DNA of 55,012 bases, from NCBI GenBank assembly GCA_022774505.1, contig JALFLW010000101.1, positions 1 to 55,012 of the forward strand. Reading direction: 5' to 3'. How positions within the stretch are numbered: the first letter of the stretch is position 1; the number at the start of each line of letters is the position of its first letter. Below, piece by piece: positions 8,101 through 16,589 of this stretch. This DNA comes from Lachnospiraceae bacterium (GTDB lineage Bacteria; Bacillota; Clostridia; Lachnospirales; Lachnospiraceae). Both the position numbers and the translations under genes were made by a program. The notes under the pieces were generated by a model. It saw only the letters and a list, made by a program, of their open reading frames with translations, was not told the DNA's origin and made no database searches.

Positions 8101-9705
8101 TACCTGTGCAAACATCTGCTTAAAATAGTTAAACAGAGGCTGTACCTTGCGGGAAAGCATCGGAAGCGGTGTATCGGTACCCATGGATGCGATTGGCTCA
8201 CTTCCGTTCTGTGCCATTGGCAGAATGGATGTCTTATATTCTTCGAAAGTATAACCAAATGCCTTCTGCATTCTCGCTCTTTCCTCGTCGGTATACTCTG
8301 GCACTTTATGATTTGGGATATGAAGCTCTGCCAATGTGACAAGATTGCTGTTAAGCCATTCACCATACGGCTGACGGGAAGCATATTTCTCTTTCAGATC
8401 GGCATCATCGATCAATTCTCCCTTCACGGTATCTACCAAAAGCATACGCCCCGGTCTTAAACGGTCCTTCTTTACAATCTTTTCCGGTGGCAGCTCAAAT
8501 ACACCAACCTCCGAAGACAGGATCAGCTGATCATCTGTTGTAATATAATAACGGGATGGTCTCAGGCCATTACGATCCAGTACGGCTCCCATATAATCTC
8601 CATCCGAAAACAGGATGGAAGCGGGTCCATCCCATGGCTCCATCATGGTTGCATAATACTGATAAAAATCTCTTTTTTTCTGGCTGATACTCATATCATT
8701 CTCCCATGGCTCCGGGATCGTGATCATAACAGCGAGCGGCAATTCCATACCACTCATTACCAAAAATTCCAGGGTATTATCAAGACGTGCCGAATCAGAA
8801 CCATTCGGATCAACAACCGGCAGGATCTTATGAAAATCACTGGACAGATACGGAGTCTCCATCGTTTCCTCGCGGGCAAGCATCTTATCTGCATTACCAA
8901 CGATCGTATTGATCTCACCGTTGTGTACGATAAAGCGGTTTGGATGAGCACGCATCCAGCTTGGATTTGTATTCGTACTAAATCTGGAATGTACGATTGC
9001 GATCGCAGATACATAATCCTCATCCTGCAGATCCATAAAGAAGGATCGAAGCTGCCCTACAAGAAACATTCCTTTATATACAATGGTACGGCTGGAGCAG
9101 GATACAACATACGTATCCTCGCTGCTCTGCTGCTCAAACACACGGCGCGCCACATAAAGCTTGCGGTCAAAATCAAGCCCCTTTGCCACATCATCCGGTC
9201 TCTTTACAAATCCCTGCATGATACAAGGCATACATTCCAATGCCTTATGCCCAAGAATTTCCGGTTTAATAGGCACCTCTCTCCATCCAAGAAATTTCAT
9301 GCCTTCCTTTTCTGTAATAACCTCAAACATACGCTTCGCCTGATTGCGTTTCAGCTCATCCTGTGGAAAGAAGAACATGCCCACACCATAATCACGTTCT
9401 CCTCCAAGTTCAATGCCGAGGGGTTCTGTCGCTTTCTTAAAAAACCGGTGCGAAATCTGAAGCATGATACCTACTCCATCACCGGTCTTGCCTTCTGCAT
9501 CCTTACCGGCACGATGTTCCAGTTTTTCTACAATCTCCAGTGCCCCGGATACTGTGTCATGGGTTTTATTTCCCTTAATGTTTACAATGGCACCAATACC
9601 ACAGTTGTCATGCTCAAAATGCGGATCATATAAACCTTTTGTCTCATGATCAATACATTTTGAAGCCTGTACTGCACTCTCATTCATCGCTTCCTGATTA
9701 ACCAT
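5110..9705 (-). CDS. gltB: Glutamate synthase large (alpha) subunit
   Basis: About 1531 residues from the ATG at 9705, chosen because GGAGG lies 8 bp upstream; the frame stays open 31 codons further, through a leader hairpin. Cys35 in HDNCGIG matches the N-terminal nucleophile of class II glutaminase domains, which is exposed by removing a short propeptide. The central and FMN-binding domains follow, with GGEGGES and the GYDGGTGAAP motif. The [3Fe-4S] cluster motif is C-x5-C-x4-C (GCVMMRVCNLDTC). The C-terminal GXGXG beta-helix domain includes GATSGKAFINGIAGERF. The enzyme makes glutamate from glutamine and 2-oxoglutarate and is the main ammonium-assimilation partner of glutamine synthetase. 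Confidence 0.97.
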   Translation of the reverse strand: MVNQEAMNESAVQASKCIDHETKGLYDPHFEHDNCGIGAIVNIKGNKTHDTVSGALEIVEKLEHRAGKDAEGKTGDGVGIMLQISHRFFKKATEPLGIELGGERDYGVGMFFFPQDELKRNQAKRMFEVITEKEGMKFLGWREVPIKPEILGHKALECMPCIMQGFVKRPDDVAKGLDFDRKLYVARRVFEQQSSEDTYVVSCSSRTIVYKGMFLVGQLRSFFMDLQDEDYVSAIAIVHSRFSTNTNPSWMRAHPNRFIVHNGEINTIVGNADKMLAREETMETPYLSSDFHKILPVVDPNGSDSARLDNTLEFLVMSGMELPLAVMITIPEPWENDMSISQKKRDFYQYYATMMEPWDGPASILFSDGDYMGAVLDRNGLRPSRYYITTDDQLILSSEVGVFELPPEKIVKKDRLRPGRMLLVDTVKGELIDDADLKEKYASRQPYGEWLNSNLVTLAELHIPNHKVPEYTDEERARMQKAFGYTFEEYKTSILPMAQNGSEPIASMGTDTPLPMLSRKVQPLFNYFKQMFAQVTNPPIDAIREEIVTSTSVYIGEDGNLLEEKGENCKVLKIHNPILNDTDLLKIKNMDKDGFKCEVLPITYYKNTSLKKALDHLCLEADRAHKEGCNILILSDRDVDEFHMPIPSLLAVSTLQQHLVTTKRRTSMSVILETAEPREVHHFATLLGYGASAVNPYLAHETIHELINNGMLDKDYYAAVSDYDNAVLHGIVKIASKMGISTIQSYQGSKIFEAIGISKEVIETYFPDTVSRVGGVTLEDIEKQIDEQHSRAFDPLDLTVDLNLENRGQHKERGHQEEHLYNPETIHLLQQATWTGNYELFKQYSKCIDEKEKQVTLRSLLDFKYPKKGISLDQVESVDEIVQRFKTGAMSYGSISQEAHETLAIAMNHLHGKSNSGEGGESLERLETAGSDVDRCSAIKQVASGRFGVTSRYLVSAKEIQIKMAQGAKPGEGGHLPGGKVYPWVAKTRHSTPGVSLISPPPHHDIYSIEDLAQLIYDLKNSNKDARISVKLVSEAGVGTVAAGVAKAGAAVILISGYDGGTGAAPKSSIYNAGLPWELGLAETHQTLIMNGLRSRVRIETDGKLMTGRDVAIAAMLGAEEFGFATAPLITMGCVMMRVCNLDTCPVGVATQNPELRKRFRGKPEYVENFMRFIASELREYMAALGVRKLDDLIGRVDLLQRKELTGEAAEYAKRVDLSKILDPTFAGMRKDNKFNPKDKYDFELEKTIDEKVFLPKLKKALETGEKARIEVKIDNINRSLGTILGSEVTKKFSDKLAEDTITVKCDGSGGQSFGAFIPKGLTLEIEGDSNDYLGKGLSGGKIVVYPPKKSRFKAEENIIVGNVALYGATSGKAFINGIAGERFCVRNSGAYAVVEGVGDHGCEYMTGGRVVVLGPTGKNFAAGMSGGVAYVLDEDSNLYLKLNKELVSSEPITDKYDVLELKEMIEEHVEATGSEKGRMILDDFSEYLPKFKKIISYDYAHMLQLIAQMEEHGLSYEQAQIEAFYEHKNK

Positions 9706-9750
9706 TCCATGTTCCTCCATTCCATTATTGATATCACAGCTTGTAAAAGC

Positions 9751-9789
9751 AAAAAAGGGGTCAACAAGTAAAACTTGTCGAACCCCTTT
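9751..9789 (-). promoter_or_regulatory. Terminator-like hairpin in the gltB leader
   Basis: On the minus strand AAAGGGGT pairs with ACCCCTTT and ACAAGT pairs with ACTTGT, separated by a small internal loop and capped by TTT. A run of six T follows directly. No minus-strand gene lies upstream, as the neighbour is the divergent xpt. The hairpin therefore lies in the gltB transcript, starting about 12 nt after the predicted start site and ending about 45 nt before the gltB codon. It is a candidate attenuator. Confidence 0.65.
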
Positions 9790-9807
9790 GTTCTTCAAAC
9801 TAGAATT

Positions 9808-9836
9808 AGTATAATATATATTCTCAATAAATGCAA
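9808..9836 (-). promoter_or_regulatory. gltB promoter
   Basis: TTGCAT (-35, 9831-9836), 17 bp, TATACT (-10, 9808-9813) on the minus strand. The predicted transcript starts near 9801. Confidence 0.65.
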
Positions 9837-10148
9837 CACTTTTTTAAGTTTTATCAATAATTTCTTTTATAAATATAGATTTTCCTGTTTTTTGTTTATT
9901 TTATTCTGCTAAAAGTTTTTTCATGTGAGATAAAACCCTGTTTACCTAAAAAAATATACCACAACCATAAGTCTTTAGGACCCGTTATTACGCAAATTTG
10001 CAACGAAATGGGCTTTTTCTTGCGAATTTCCCTATTTCATGCTAAACTTAACAACTAAGACTTCCCACACTTAAACACTCAAAAAACTGTATGAATTCAT
10101 ATTTATACGGACAAATTTACATTGTTACGGAAAGGAATGGCAGTTATT
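9837..10148. other. Divergent gltB / xpt regulatory region
   Basis: About 310 bp with no gene. It contains an inverted repeat, AAGTCTTTAG (9969-9978) and CTAAGACTT (10055-10063), enclosing two alternative smaller pairings: CCCGTT with AACG...GGG, and GAAATGGG with CCCTATTTC. It also contains the palindromes GCAAATTTGC (about 9992-10001) and TATGAATTCATA (10090-10101). No purine riboswitch core was recognised. Confidence 0.5.
10020..10048 (+). promoter_or_regulatory. Possible xpt-pbuX promoter
   Basis: TTGCGA (10020-10025), 17 bp, TAAACT (10043-10048), with a TG one base before the -10 (extended -10). The leader would be about 95 nt. It overlaps the large inverted repeat described for this region, so the assignment is tentative. 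Confidence 0.4.
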
Positions 10149-10730
10149 ATGAATTTTTTAGAAGAACGTATTAGCAGAGACGGCATTGTAAAAGAGGGAA
10201 ATGTCCTCAAAGTAGACAGCTTCCTCAATCATCAGATGGATATTCGGCTTTTTGATGAGATGGGGGCTGAATGGAAACGCCGTTTTGCAGATAAACCTAT
10301 TAATAAAATCCTCACCATTGAAGCCTCCGGGATCGGGATTGCCTGTGTTGCAGCCAGACACTTTGATGTCCCTGTTGTCTTTGCCAAAAAATCCAAGAGC
10401 ATTAATATCGAGGGTGATATGTATGTTGCGGAAGTTGAGTCCTTTACCCATAAATGTAAAAATCAGGTTATCGTCTCAAAAAAATTCTTAAATCCCGAAG
10501 ACCATGTACTGATCATTGATGATTTCCTTGCCAACGGCTGTGCCCTTCAGGGACTGATCTCCATTATCTCCGAAGCCGGTGCAACCGTAGAAGGCATCGG
10601 TATCGCTGTAGAGAAAGGCTTTCAGGTCGGCGGCCGCCTGATCCGCAATCTTGGTTTTCAGTTAGAATCTCTGGCAATCGTAGATGCCATGGATGCCTCA
10701 ACCGGAAAGATCACATTCCGTGAGCAGTAA
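10149..10730 (+). CDS. xpt: Xanthine phosphoribosyltransferase
   Basis: 193 residues from the ATG at 10149, the length of Bacillus Xpt (194). The N-terminus MNFLEERI and [16 protein letters not shown] are typical, as is the PRPP-binding loop [13 protein letters not shown]. The enzyme converts xanthine plus PRPP to XMP in purine salvage. The start is preceded by AAAGGAA at 11 bp; an upstream in-frame ATG sits too close to the same site. It is followed by the xanthine permease pbuX, 126 bp downstream, as in the Bacillus xpt-pbuX operon. The inter-gene region contains an AT-rich inverted repeat (AATAAAATT/AATTTTATT). Confidence 0.95.
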   Translation: MNFLEERISRDGIVKEGNVLKVDSFLNHQMDIRLFDEMGAEWKRRFADKPINKILTIEASGIGIACVAARHFDVPVVFAKKSKSINIEGDMYVAEVESFTHKCKNQVIVSKKFLNPEDHVLIIDDFLANGCALQGLISIISEAGATVEGIGIAVEKGFQVGGRLIRNLGFQLESLAIVDAMDASTGKITFREQ

Positions 10731-10856
10731 TTCATATAGACATTAGGGATTTTTTATAATAGGTAATAAAATTTTATCCTGTCGTAATTTTATTCCACGA
10801 TTTCTATCGTTTTAAACTAAATTTTACAAAATGAAAAAGGAAAGGATTTACCGATC

Positions 10857-12203
10857 ATGAGTGACAAAAGCAACAATTCCATAAGCAACATCTATCAATT
10901 AGAGGGACGTGTACCTGTATCCCACGCCATCCCATTTGGTCTTCAACATATTCTTGCCATGTTTGTGGCCAACATATCACCGATCATTATTGTAGCCGGA
11001 GCCTCCGGTGTCTCCGGCAAACAGCTTGCCATGCTGATTCAGAGTGCCATGCTGATCGCCGGTATCGGTACTTTGATCCAGCTCTTTCCATTATGGAAGA
11101 TTGGCTCCGGTCTTCCTATTGTAATGGGTATCAGCTTTACCTTTGTATCTATCATGTGCTACATTGGGACGAATTATGGTTATGGTACGATCATGGGGGC
11201 TGTTCTTATCGGCGGACTGATCGAAGGGTGTCTCGGACTTTTTGCCAAATACTGGATGAAGATCATTGCTCCTATTGTTTCTGCCAGCGTAGTAACCTCT
11301 ATCGGATTTTCTCTGCTCTCGGTTGGCTCTACCTCCTTTGGCGGCGGCAGCGGAAGCAAAAATTTTGGTTCCGTTGAAAACTGGGTCCTTGGTACGATCA
11401 CCTTGCTCTGCTGTATCCTCTTTAATATCTTTGCCAAATCATATTTCAAACAGCTTTCTGTTCTATTTGGACTTATTGTAGGATATCTTGTTGCTATCCC
11501 GATGGGACTGGTGGACTTTTCCTCTCTGGCAGGCACCAGCATAATTGCATTCCCTCATCTGATGCCATTTAAAATGGAATTTCATCTTAATGCCATTATC
11601 TCTGTTGCCCTCATTTTCTTGGTTTCTGCCACAGAGACCATTGGCGATACCCAGGCACTTGCCAACTCCGGCTTAAACCGCAGTGCTACCACCAGGGAAA
11701 TCTCCGGTTCTCTCGCCTGTGACGGCTTCATCAGTTCCCTTTCCTCCCTGTTTGGATGTATGCCGATCACATCCTTCAGCCAGAATGTGGGACTGGTCGC
11801 TATGACGAAGGTTGTCAACCGCTTTACGATCGCTACCGGTGCCCTGATCATGATCCTTGCCGGTATCTTCCCGATCTTTGGTGCCGTGCTTGCGACTCTG
11901 CCGGACGCTGTATTGGGCGGATGTACCATTATGATGTTTGGAACGATCGTCGTCAGCGGACTGCAGATGATCGGAAAATGCGGTTATTCCCAGAGAAATA
12001 TCACGATCGTTGCCCTCTCCCTCAGTATTGGCATAGGCTTTACCCAGGTACCGGAACTCTTCTCCGTGTTCCCTAAGATCATCGAAACGGTCTTTGCTGA
12101 AAATTGTGTGGCTGTGGTATTTCTGGTAGCTGTGATCCTGAATCTGATCCTGCCGCAGAATATGGAAGCATTTGAGAAAACGAAGGAAACAACAGCAGAG
12201 TAA
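10857..12203 (+). CDS. pbuX: Xanthine/uracil permease (NCS2 family)
   Basis: 448 residues, with about 12-14 hydrophobic segments. The N-terminal LQHILAMFVANISPIIIVAG and the central SATETIGDTQALANSG are signatures of NCS2 nucleobase:cation symporters; the second carries the conserved substrate-binding Glu. Position right after xpt points to xanthine as substrate. It imports the base across the cytoplasmic membrane and Xpt traps it as a nucleotide. An AAAGGAAAGG site lies about 12 bp before the ATG. Confidence 0.93.
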   Translation: MSDKSNNSISNIYQLEGRVPVSHAIPFGLQHILAMFVANISPIIIVAGASGVSGKQLAMLIQSAMLIAGIGTLIQLFPLWKIGSGLPIVMGISFTFVSIMCYIGTNYGYGTIMGAVLIGGLIEGCLGLFAKYWMKIIAPIVSASVVTSIGFSLLSVGSTSFGGGSGSKNFGSVENWVLGTITLLCCILFNIFAKSYFKQLSVLFGLIVGYLVAIPMGLVDFSSLAGTSIIAFPHLMPFKMEFHLNAIISVALIFLVSATETIGDTQALANSGLNRSATTREISGSLACDGFISSLSSLFGCMPITSFSQNVGLVAMTKVVNRFTIATGALIMILAGIFPIFGAVLATLPDAVLGGCTIMMFGTIVVSGLQMIGKCGYSQRNITIVALSLSIGIGFTQVPELFSVFPKIIETVFAENCVAVVFLVAVILNLILPQNMEAFEKTKETTAE

Positions 12204-12249
12204 CTCCTGAAAATATATCACAAAACGACTCCATTATAAACAAACAACA

Positions 12250-12289
12250 AAAAGGTCTGAATCATCCGTTCTAATGATTCAGACCTTTT
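12250..12289. terminator. Bidirectional terminator after pbuX
   Basis: AAAGGTCTGAATCAT and its complement form a perfect stem with an 8-nt loop, with TTTT on the plus side and T-rich sequence on the minus side. It lies between pbuX and the convergent Ig-like gene and can serve both. Confidence 0.88.
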
Positions 12290-12341
12290 GTCAATCACAT
12301 ACCATATTATCTGCCAACCAGGCTGTAAATTGTCAATAAAT

Positions 12342-13202
12342 TTATACATCCCCGGAATACACATACAACTCCACCTTAGCCCAAGATATATGCTCCCCGG
12401 TAAATGCATTCTCTGCTATATCCCATGTATATATATCTGTCTCCAAAGCCGGCACGCTTTCCAAGGAATAAAGACTCTGTGCATCTATGATATTGCCGCT
12501 GCTGTCCTTAAATAATACACAAATCCAATAATATGCATCTTTCTGTACCGTATTTGATAATGTAATTTCTAACTTCTTTTCGCCCTCCTCCTGAATCGTC
12601 TTGATACTACCTTTAAGCTGACCGGCCATGGACATACAATTCTTATTTTGCTCCACTTCTATCTTAGTAACTTTTGTTTTGGCAGGATCCATTCTCTGCA
12701 GTTCCGATGAAGAAAATGGTGATACAGCTGCGTAAAATGTCCTTCCTCCCGTAACATAATATGCATTTACATCCCAGTCCGTAATATATGTTCCTGCACT
12801 ATTATATAAGGCATACGTTACACTTATTTTATACAAAAAACGACTGTTATTATTCTTGACTTTAAACAATACCATACCACTTTTCAACTTTTCAACACTT
12901 GCCCGAATATTGCTCTCCAAAGACGGTGATACTGTTGGCGTCGGGGTATTCACCGGTGATATCACATTATCATTATCATTCTTTGTCGGAGAATTATAGT
13001 TATAGGATCTATGTTTTTTTACTCTTACTTTAAAACTCTGTTTTCCTTTACTATAACGAACTGTAATTTTAGCTGTTCCTGAATGTTTTGCCTTTACCGT
13101 CACCGAGCGTTTTCCTCTTTTCTGTACGGTTGCTACCCAGCGGTTCGATGAAGAACATGATTTGATCTTTTTCGATACCGAAAATACTTTTCTTCCTCCT
13201 TT
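12342..13202 (-). pseudogene. 5'-truncated Ig-like domain surface protein
   Basis: The frame opens directly after a TAA (13203-13205) and has no ATG. The first usable start is a GTG at 13103. Upstream in the same frame the sequence reads VSKKIKSCSSSNRWVATV, the middle of a Big_2-like domain that continues to FKVRVKK. The signal peptide and first strands are therefore missing. A strong AAAAGGAGG site lies just upstream (13195-13204), not followed by a start in this frame, as though a deletion joined the original ribosome binding site to the middle of the domain. The rest has a Pro/Thr linker and a domain resembling FxLYD-type beta domains (residues about 65-160), then about 85 unrecognised residues. 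A short cytoplasmic product from the GTG is possible but would lack export. Confidence 0.6.
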
Positions 13203-13306
13203 TTATTTTGTTTCACTATCATCTTACCACATGCGTTTTCTTGAATCCTTTCCGTTTTTTCACTTTTCCATAACACGTACTCTTATTTTTACATACCAAA
13301 ACAGGG

Positions 13307-13338
13307 AAGCGGCTGCCATCCGGCGATCCACTTCCCTG
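13307..13338 (-). terminator. rpsU terminator
   Basis: CAGGGAAG and CTTCCCTG form an 8-bp stem with a structured GC-rich loop, followed on the minus strand by TTTTGG. It lies 40 bp past the rpsU stop codon. Confidence 0.7.
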
Positions 13339-13378
13339 ATAAGGTTTAACTCTTTTTCATTGTGGTTTCGTAAATTAA

Positions 13379-13552
13379 TTAATATTTACGCTTACGAGCT
13401 GCCTCAGACTTCTTCTTACGACGAACACTAGGCTTCTCATAATGCTCTCTCTTACGAATCTCCTGCTGAATACCTGCCTTTGCGCAGTTTCTCTTGAAAC
13501 GGCGTAAAGCGTTATCCAATGTCTCATTCTCTTTTACGATTACATTTGACAT
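13379..13552 (-). CDS. rpsU: 30S ribosomal protein S21
   Basis: 57 residues from the ATG at 13552. The sequence [20 protein letters not shown] and the basic C-terminus [14 protein letters not shown] are characteristic. S21 binds the 30S subunit near the 16S rRNA 3' end and helps initiation. The frame is open further upstream to a TTG at 13624, but the family N-terminus and a nearby AGGTG site fix the start. It is a single-gene unit with its own promoter and terminator, following alaS. Confidence 0.96.
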   Translation of the reverse strand: MSNVIVKENETLDNALRRFKRNCAKAGIQQEIRKREHYEKPSVRRKKKSEAARKRKY

Positions 13553-13682
13553 AGTCTCACACCTAACCTCCCTCCAGTTGTAAATTTGCGCGGCTGCTGT
13601 GCCTTCAGCTGCTTTTTGATCCAATACACAACTGTATGGGTATTTTTAACGACAGGATCTCTCCCATCAACGCACAAGATAG
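13553..13682 (-). promoter_or_regulatory. rpsU leader with possible long-range stem
   Basis: About 125 nt of untranslated leader. CAGTTGT (13628-13634 on the minus strand) can pair with ACAACTG (13575-13581), which directly adjoins the GGAGGGAGG purine tract ahead of rpsU. This could fold the ribosome binding region, as in autoregulated ribosomal-protein leaders. No known motif was recognised. Confidence 0.35.
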
Positions 13683-13710
13683 ATTATAACACATTTTTCC
13701 ATTTCGTCAA
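13683..13710 (-). promoter_or_regulatory. rpsU promoter
   Basis: TTGACG (13705-13710), 16 bp, TATAAT (13683-13688) on the minus strand. It lies between the alaS stop codon and rpsU. Confidence 0.7.
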
Positions 13711-13789
13711 CTATTTTTTGAAATATTTCCATAGTTTTCCCGGTTATTGCATTATTTTATTGATCCAATGGAAAATATCGTGTTTATCT

Positions 13790-16444
13790 CTATTTCAACT
13801 GGCCCTCCAGAACCTCTTTCACCTTGGTAATAGCATTGTCAATGCCGGCCGGATTCTTACCACCTGCCTGTGCCATGTTCGGACGTCCGCCGCCACCCCC
13901 TCCGACTTCGGAAGCAATGGCTTTAATCAAATTGCCGGCGTGTGCTCCGTGCTTCATGGCATCATCAGTAGCCATTGCCAGCAGAGATACCTTTCCACCT
14001 ACGGCAGAAGCCAGAACAACGACACCCTCACCGATCTTTTCCTTCATCTGATCCCCCAGAGTACGAAGACCATTCATATCAACCTCCGGTACGCTCATGG
14101 CCAGTACCTTTACGCCTGCGATCTCCTGAATCTGGCTGTCTACATCCCCGGCTGCCTCGTTGGCAAGCTTCGTTTTAAGCTTCTCGTTCTCTGACTGCAG
14201 TGTCTTGATCTCCTCCTGCATAGACTGAATCTTCTTTTTCAGCTTCTCCGGCTCAGCCTTGGCTGCCTTTGCTGCTGCATTCAGCTCCTTCTCAATATTG
14301 TCATAATACTTCATAAGTCCTGTCGATGTCAGTGCCTCAATACGACGGACACCTGCAGCAACACCGCTCTCAGAAATAATCTTAAAGGATGCGATCACAC
14401 TGGTGTTGGCCACATGAGTACCACCACAAAGCTCGGTGCTAAAGTCTCCCATCTTGACAACACGTACCTTATCACTATATTTTTCACCAAAGAGTGCCAT
14501 GGCTCCTGTCTTCTTTGCTTCCTCCAGAGTCATCTCCTCGGTCACCACATCAAGACTTGCCGAAATCTGATCATTTACGATTTCCTCAACCTTTGCAATC
14601 TCCTCCGGTGTCATTGCGGAGAAGTGAGAGAAGTCAAAACGAAGTCTCTCTGCATCCACATAAGACCCCTTCTGCTCTACATGGTTACCAAGCACCTGAC
14701 GAAGTGCTTTCTGCAAAAGATGTGTTGCACTATGATTCTTGCCGGTATCCAGACGGTTCTTTGAACATACCTTTAATGTAGCTGTATCGCCCTTTGTGAT
14801 CATACCCTTTGTGACCTTACCGATATGACCGATCTTGCCGCCCTGTAAATGAACGGTATCCTCTACAACAAACTCGCTGTCTCCAACAAGGATCGTTCCG
14901 ACATCTGCCTTCTGACCACCCATGGTTGCATAGAACGGAGTCTCCTCCACGATAACCGTACCGGTCTGTCCATCTGTGAGGGCATCCACGATCTCTGTCT
15001 CGGTGGTAAGCACTGTGATCTTGGAATCATGCTCCAGATTATGATATCCTACAAACTTGGAAGTGATAGCCGGATCGATCTGCTGATAAACCGTCTCCTC
15101 TGCCCCCATATAGTTTGTCTCTTTTCTTGCCTTACGTGCCTTGTCCTTCTGCTCCTCCATGAACTTCTTAAATCCTTCCTCGTCCACGGTACAGCCTTTC
15201 TCCTCCAAAATCTCCGTCGTAATATCCAGAGGGAATCCATAAGTATCATAAAGCTTAAATGCATCAGCACCGGAAAGCTCTTTCCTTCCCTCTGCAGACA
15301 TTGTCTCCTGCATTTCATTTAAGATAGCAAGTCCCTGATCGATCGTCTTATTAAACTGTTCTTCTTCTTTATTTAATACATTTAAGATAAATTCTTTCTT
15401 TTCTTCCAGCTCCGGATAGCCATCCTTTGATTCACTGATAACCGTCTTGGACAATTCTGCCAAAAATGCCCCATCTATGTCAAGCTTTCTGCCATGACGG
15501 GCAGCACGGCGGATCAGGCGGCGAAGAACATAGCCGCGTCCCTCATTACTTGGCATTACACCATCAGAAATCAGGAATGTCGATGAACGGATATGATCTG
15601 TGATCAACCGAATAGAAACATCTTTTTCATCATCTTCCTGATATCTCGTATGAGCCATATCACAAATGCGGTCACGGATTGCTTTCATTGTATCAATATC
15701 AAATACAGAATCTACATCCTGTACGACCACGGCCAGACGCTCCAGTCCCATTCCCGTATCGATATTTTTATTTTCAAGCTCCTCATAACCACCATGGCCG
15801 TCTCCATTGAACTGTGTAAATACATTGTTCCATACCTCCATGAAACGATCGCAGTCACAGCCAACCTTACAATCCGGTTTACCACAGCCGTACTTTTCAC
15901 CTCTGTCATAATATATCTCAGAACATGGGCCGCAAGGACCTGCACCATGCTCCCAGAAATTATCACATTCCCCATTTTCATCACGATAAAATCTGGTGAT
16001 CTTCTCTCCCGGCACACCGATCTCTTTGGTCCAGATATCATATGCCTCTTCATCCTCGCCATAAATAGATGGATATAATCTGTCCGGCTCCATTCCGATA
16101 ACCTTTGTCAGAAATTCCCATGACCACGCAATAGCCTCATGCTTGAAATAATCTCCAAACGAGAAGTTACCAAGCATTTCAAAAAATGTCAGATGACGTG
16201 CTGTCTTGCCGACATTTTCAATATCTCCTGTACGGACGCACTTTTGACATGTTGTCACTCTGCGCTTTGGCGGAATCTCCTGTCCCGTGAAATACGGCTT
16301 CAATGGTGCCATACCCGCATTGATCAGCAAAAGGCTGTTATCATTGTGTGGAACCAGCGAAAAACTCTTCATCGCCAAATGATCCTTGCTTTCAAAAAAT
16401 TCCAAATACATTCTTCGAAGCTCATTCACTCCATACTTTTGCAT
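13790..16444 (-). CDS. alaS: Alanyl-tRNA synthetase
   Basis: 884 residues from the ATG at 16444 (GGAGG 6 bp upstream; family start MQKYGVNELR). The class II catalytic core occupies the first 400 residues (FFESKDH, GAGPCGPCSEIY). The editing domain carries zinc-binding HSATHLL and CGGTHVANTS, which clear Ser- and Gly-tRNA(Ala). Then comes a coiled-coil rich in Lys/Glu and the C-terminal GGGGGGRPNMAQAGG glycine-rich motif. It charges tRNA(Ala). Its leader (about 110 nt) shows no T-box TGGNACCGCG element. A TGCACA/TGTGCA hairpin lies just before the ribosome binding site. Confidence 0.97.
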   Translation of the reverse strand: MQKYGVNELRRMYLEFFESKDHLAMKSFSLVPHNDNSLLLINAGMAPLKPYFTGQEIPPKRRVTTCQKCVRTGDIENVGKTARHLTFFEMLGNFSFGDYFKHEAIAWSWEFLTKVIGMEPDRLYPSIYGEDEEAYDIWTKEIGVPGEKITRFYRDENGECDNFWEHGAGPCGPCSEIYYDRGEKYGCGKPDCKVGCDCDRFMEVWNNVFTQFNGDGHGGYEELENKNIDTGMGLERLAVVVQDVDSVFDIDTMKAIRDRICDMAHTRYQEDDEKDVSIRLITDHIRSSTFLISDGVMPSNEGRGYVLRRLIRRAARHGRKLDIDGAFLAELSKTVISESKDGYPELEEKKEFILNVLNKEEEQFNKTIDQGLAILNEMQETMSAEGRKELSGADAFKLYDTYGFPLDITTEILEEKGCTVDEEGFKKFMEEQKDKARKARKETNYMGAEETVYQQIDPAITSKFVGYHNLEHDSKITVLTTETEIVDALTDGQTGTVIVEETPFYATMGGQKADVGTILVGDSEFVVEDTVHLQGGKIGHIGKVTKGMITKGDTATLKVCSKNRLDTGKNHSATHLLQKALRQVLGNHVEQKGSYVDAERLRFDFSHFSAMTPEEIAKVEEIVNDQISASLDVVTEEMTLEEAKKTGAMALFGEKYSDKVRVVKMGDFSTELCGGTHVANTSVIASFKIISESGVAAGVRRIEALTSTGLMKYYDNIEKELNAAAKAAKAEPEKLKKKIQSMQEEIKTLQSENEKLKTKLANEAAGDVDSQIQEIAGVKVLAMSVPEVDMNGLRTLGDQMKEKIGEGVVVLASAVGGKVSLLAMATDDAMKHGAHAGNLIKAIASEVGGGGGGRPNMAQAGGKNPAGIDNAITKVKEVLEGQLK

Positions 16445-16557
16445 CTTTATCCTCCATTCTGCACATCCCTGTGTGCATCCACAAATTGTATGACCGGCAG
16501 CCAAAAAGATATACCGGCAATGTTTTTTCTTATCCGCATAACGCTTAGCAAAGAAAA

Positions 16558-16589
16558 AACCCCTAATTTATAATTATAAATTAAGGGTT
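16558..16589 (-). terminator. Terminator of the Na/Pi cotransporter gene
   Basis: AACCC followed by an AT-rich stem pairs over 16 positions (one G-T wobble) with its complement, leaving almost no loop, and TTTTTT follows on the minus strand. It lies 21 bp past the cotransporter stop codon. The alaS -10 element lies inside the stem. Confidence 0.8.

Noticed and set aside
9706-9798. Longer gltB start at 9798
   Set aside because: It would place the terminator-like hairpin in coding sequence and the frame there has no ribosome binding site; GGAGG sits 8 bp before the ATG at 9705.
16445-16557. T-box riboswitch ahead of alaS
   Set aside because: The leader is only about 110 nt and has no TGGNACCGCG-type element or antiterminator.
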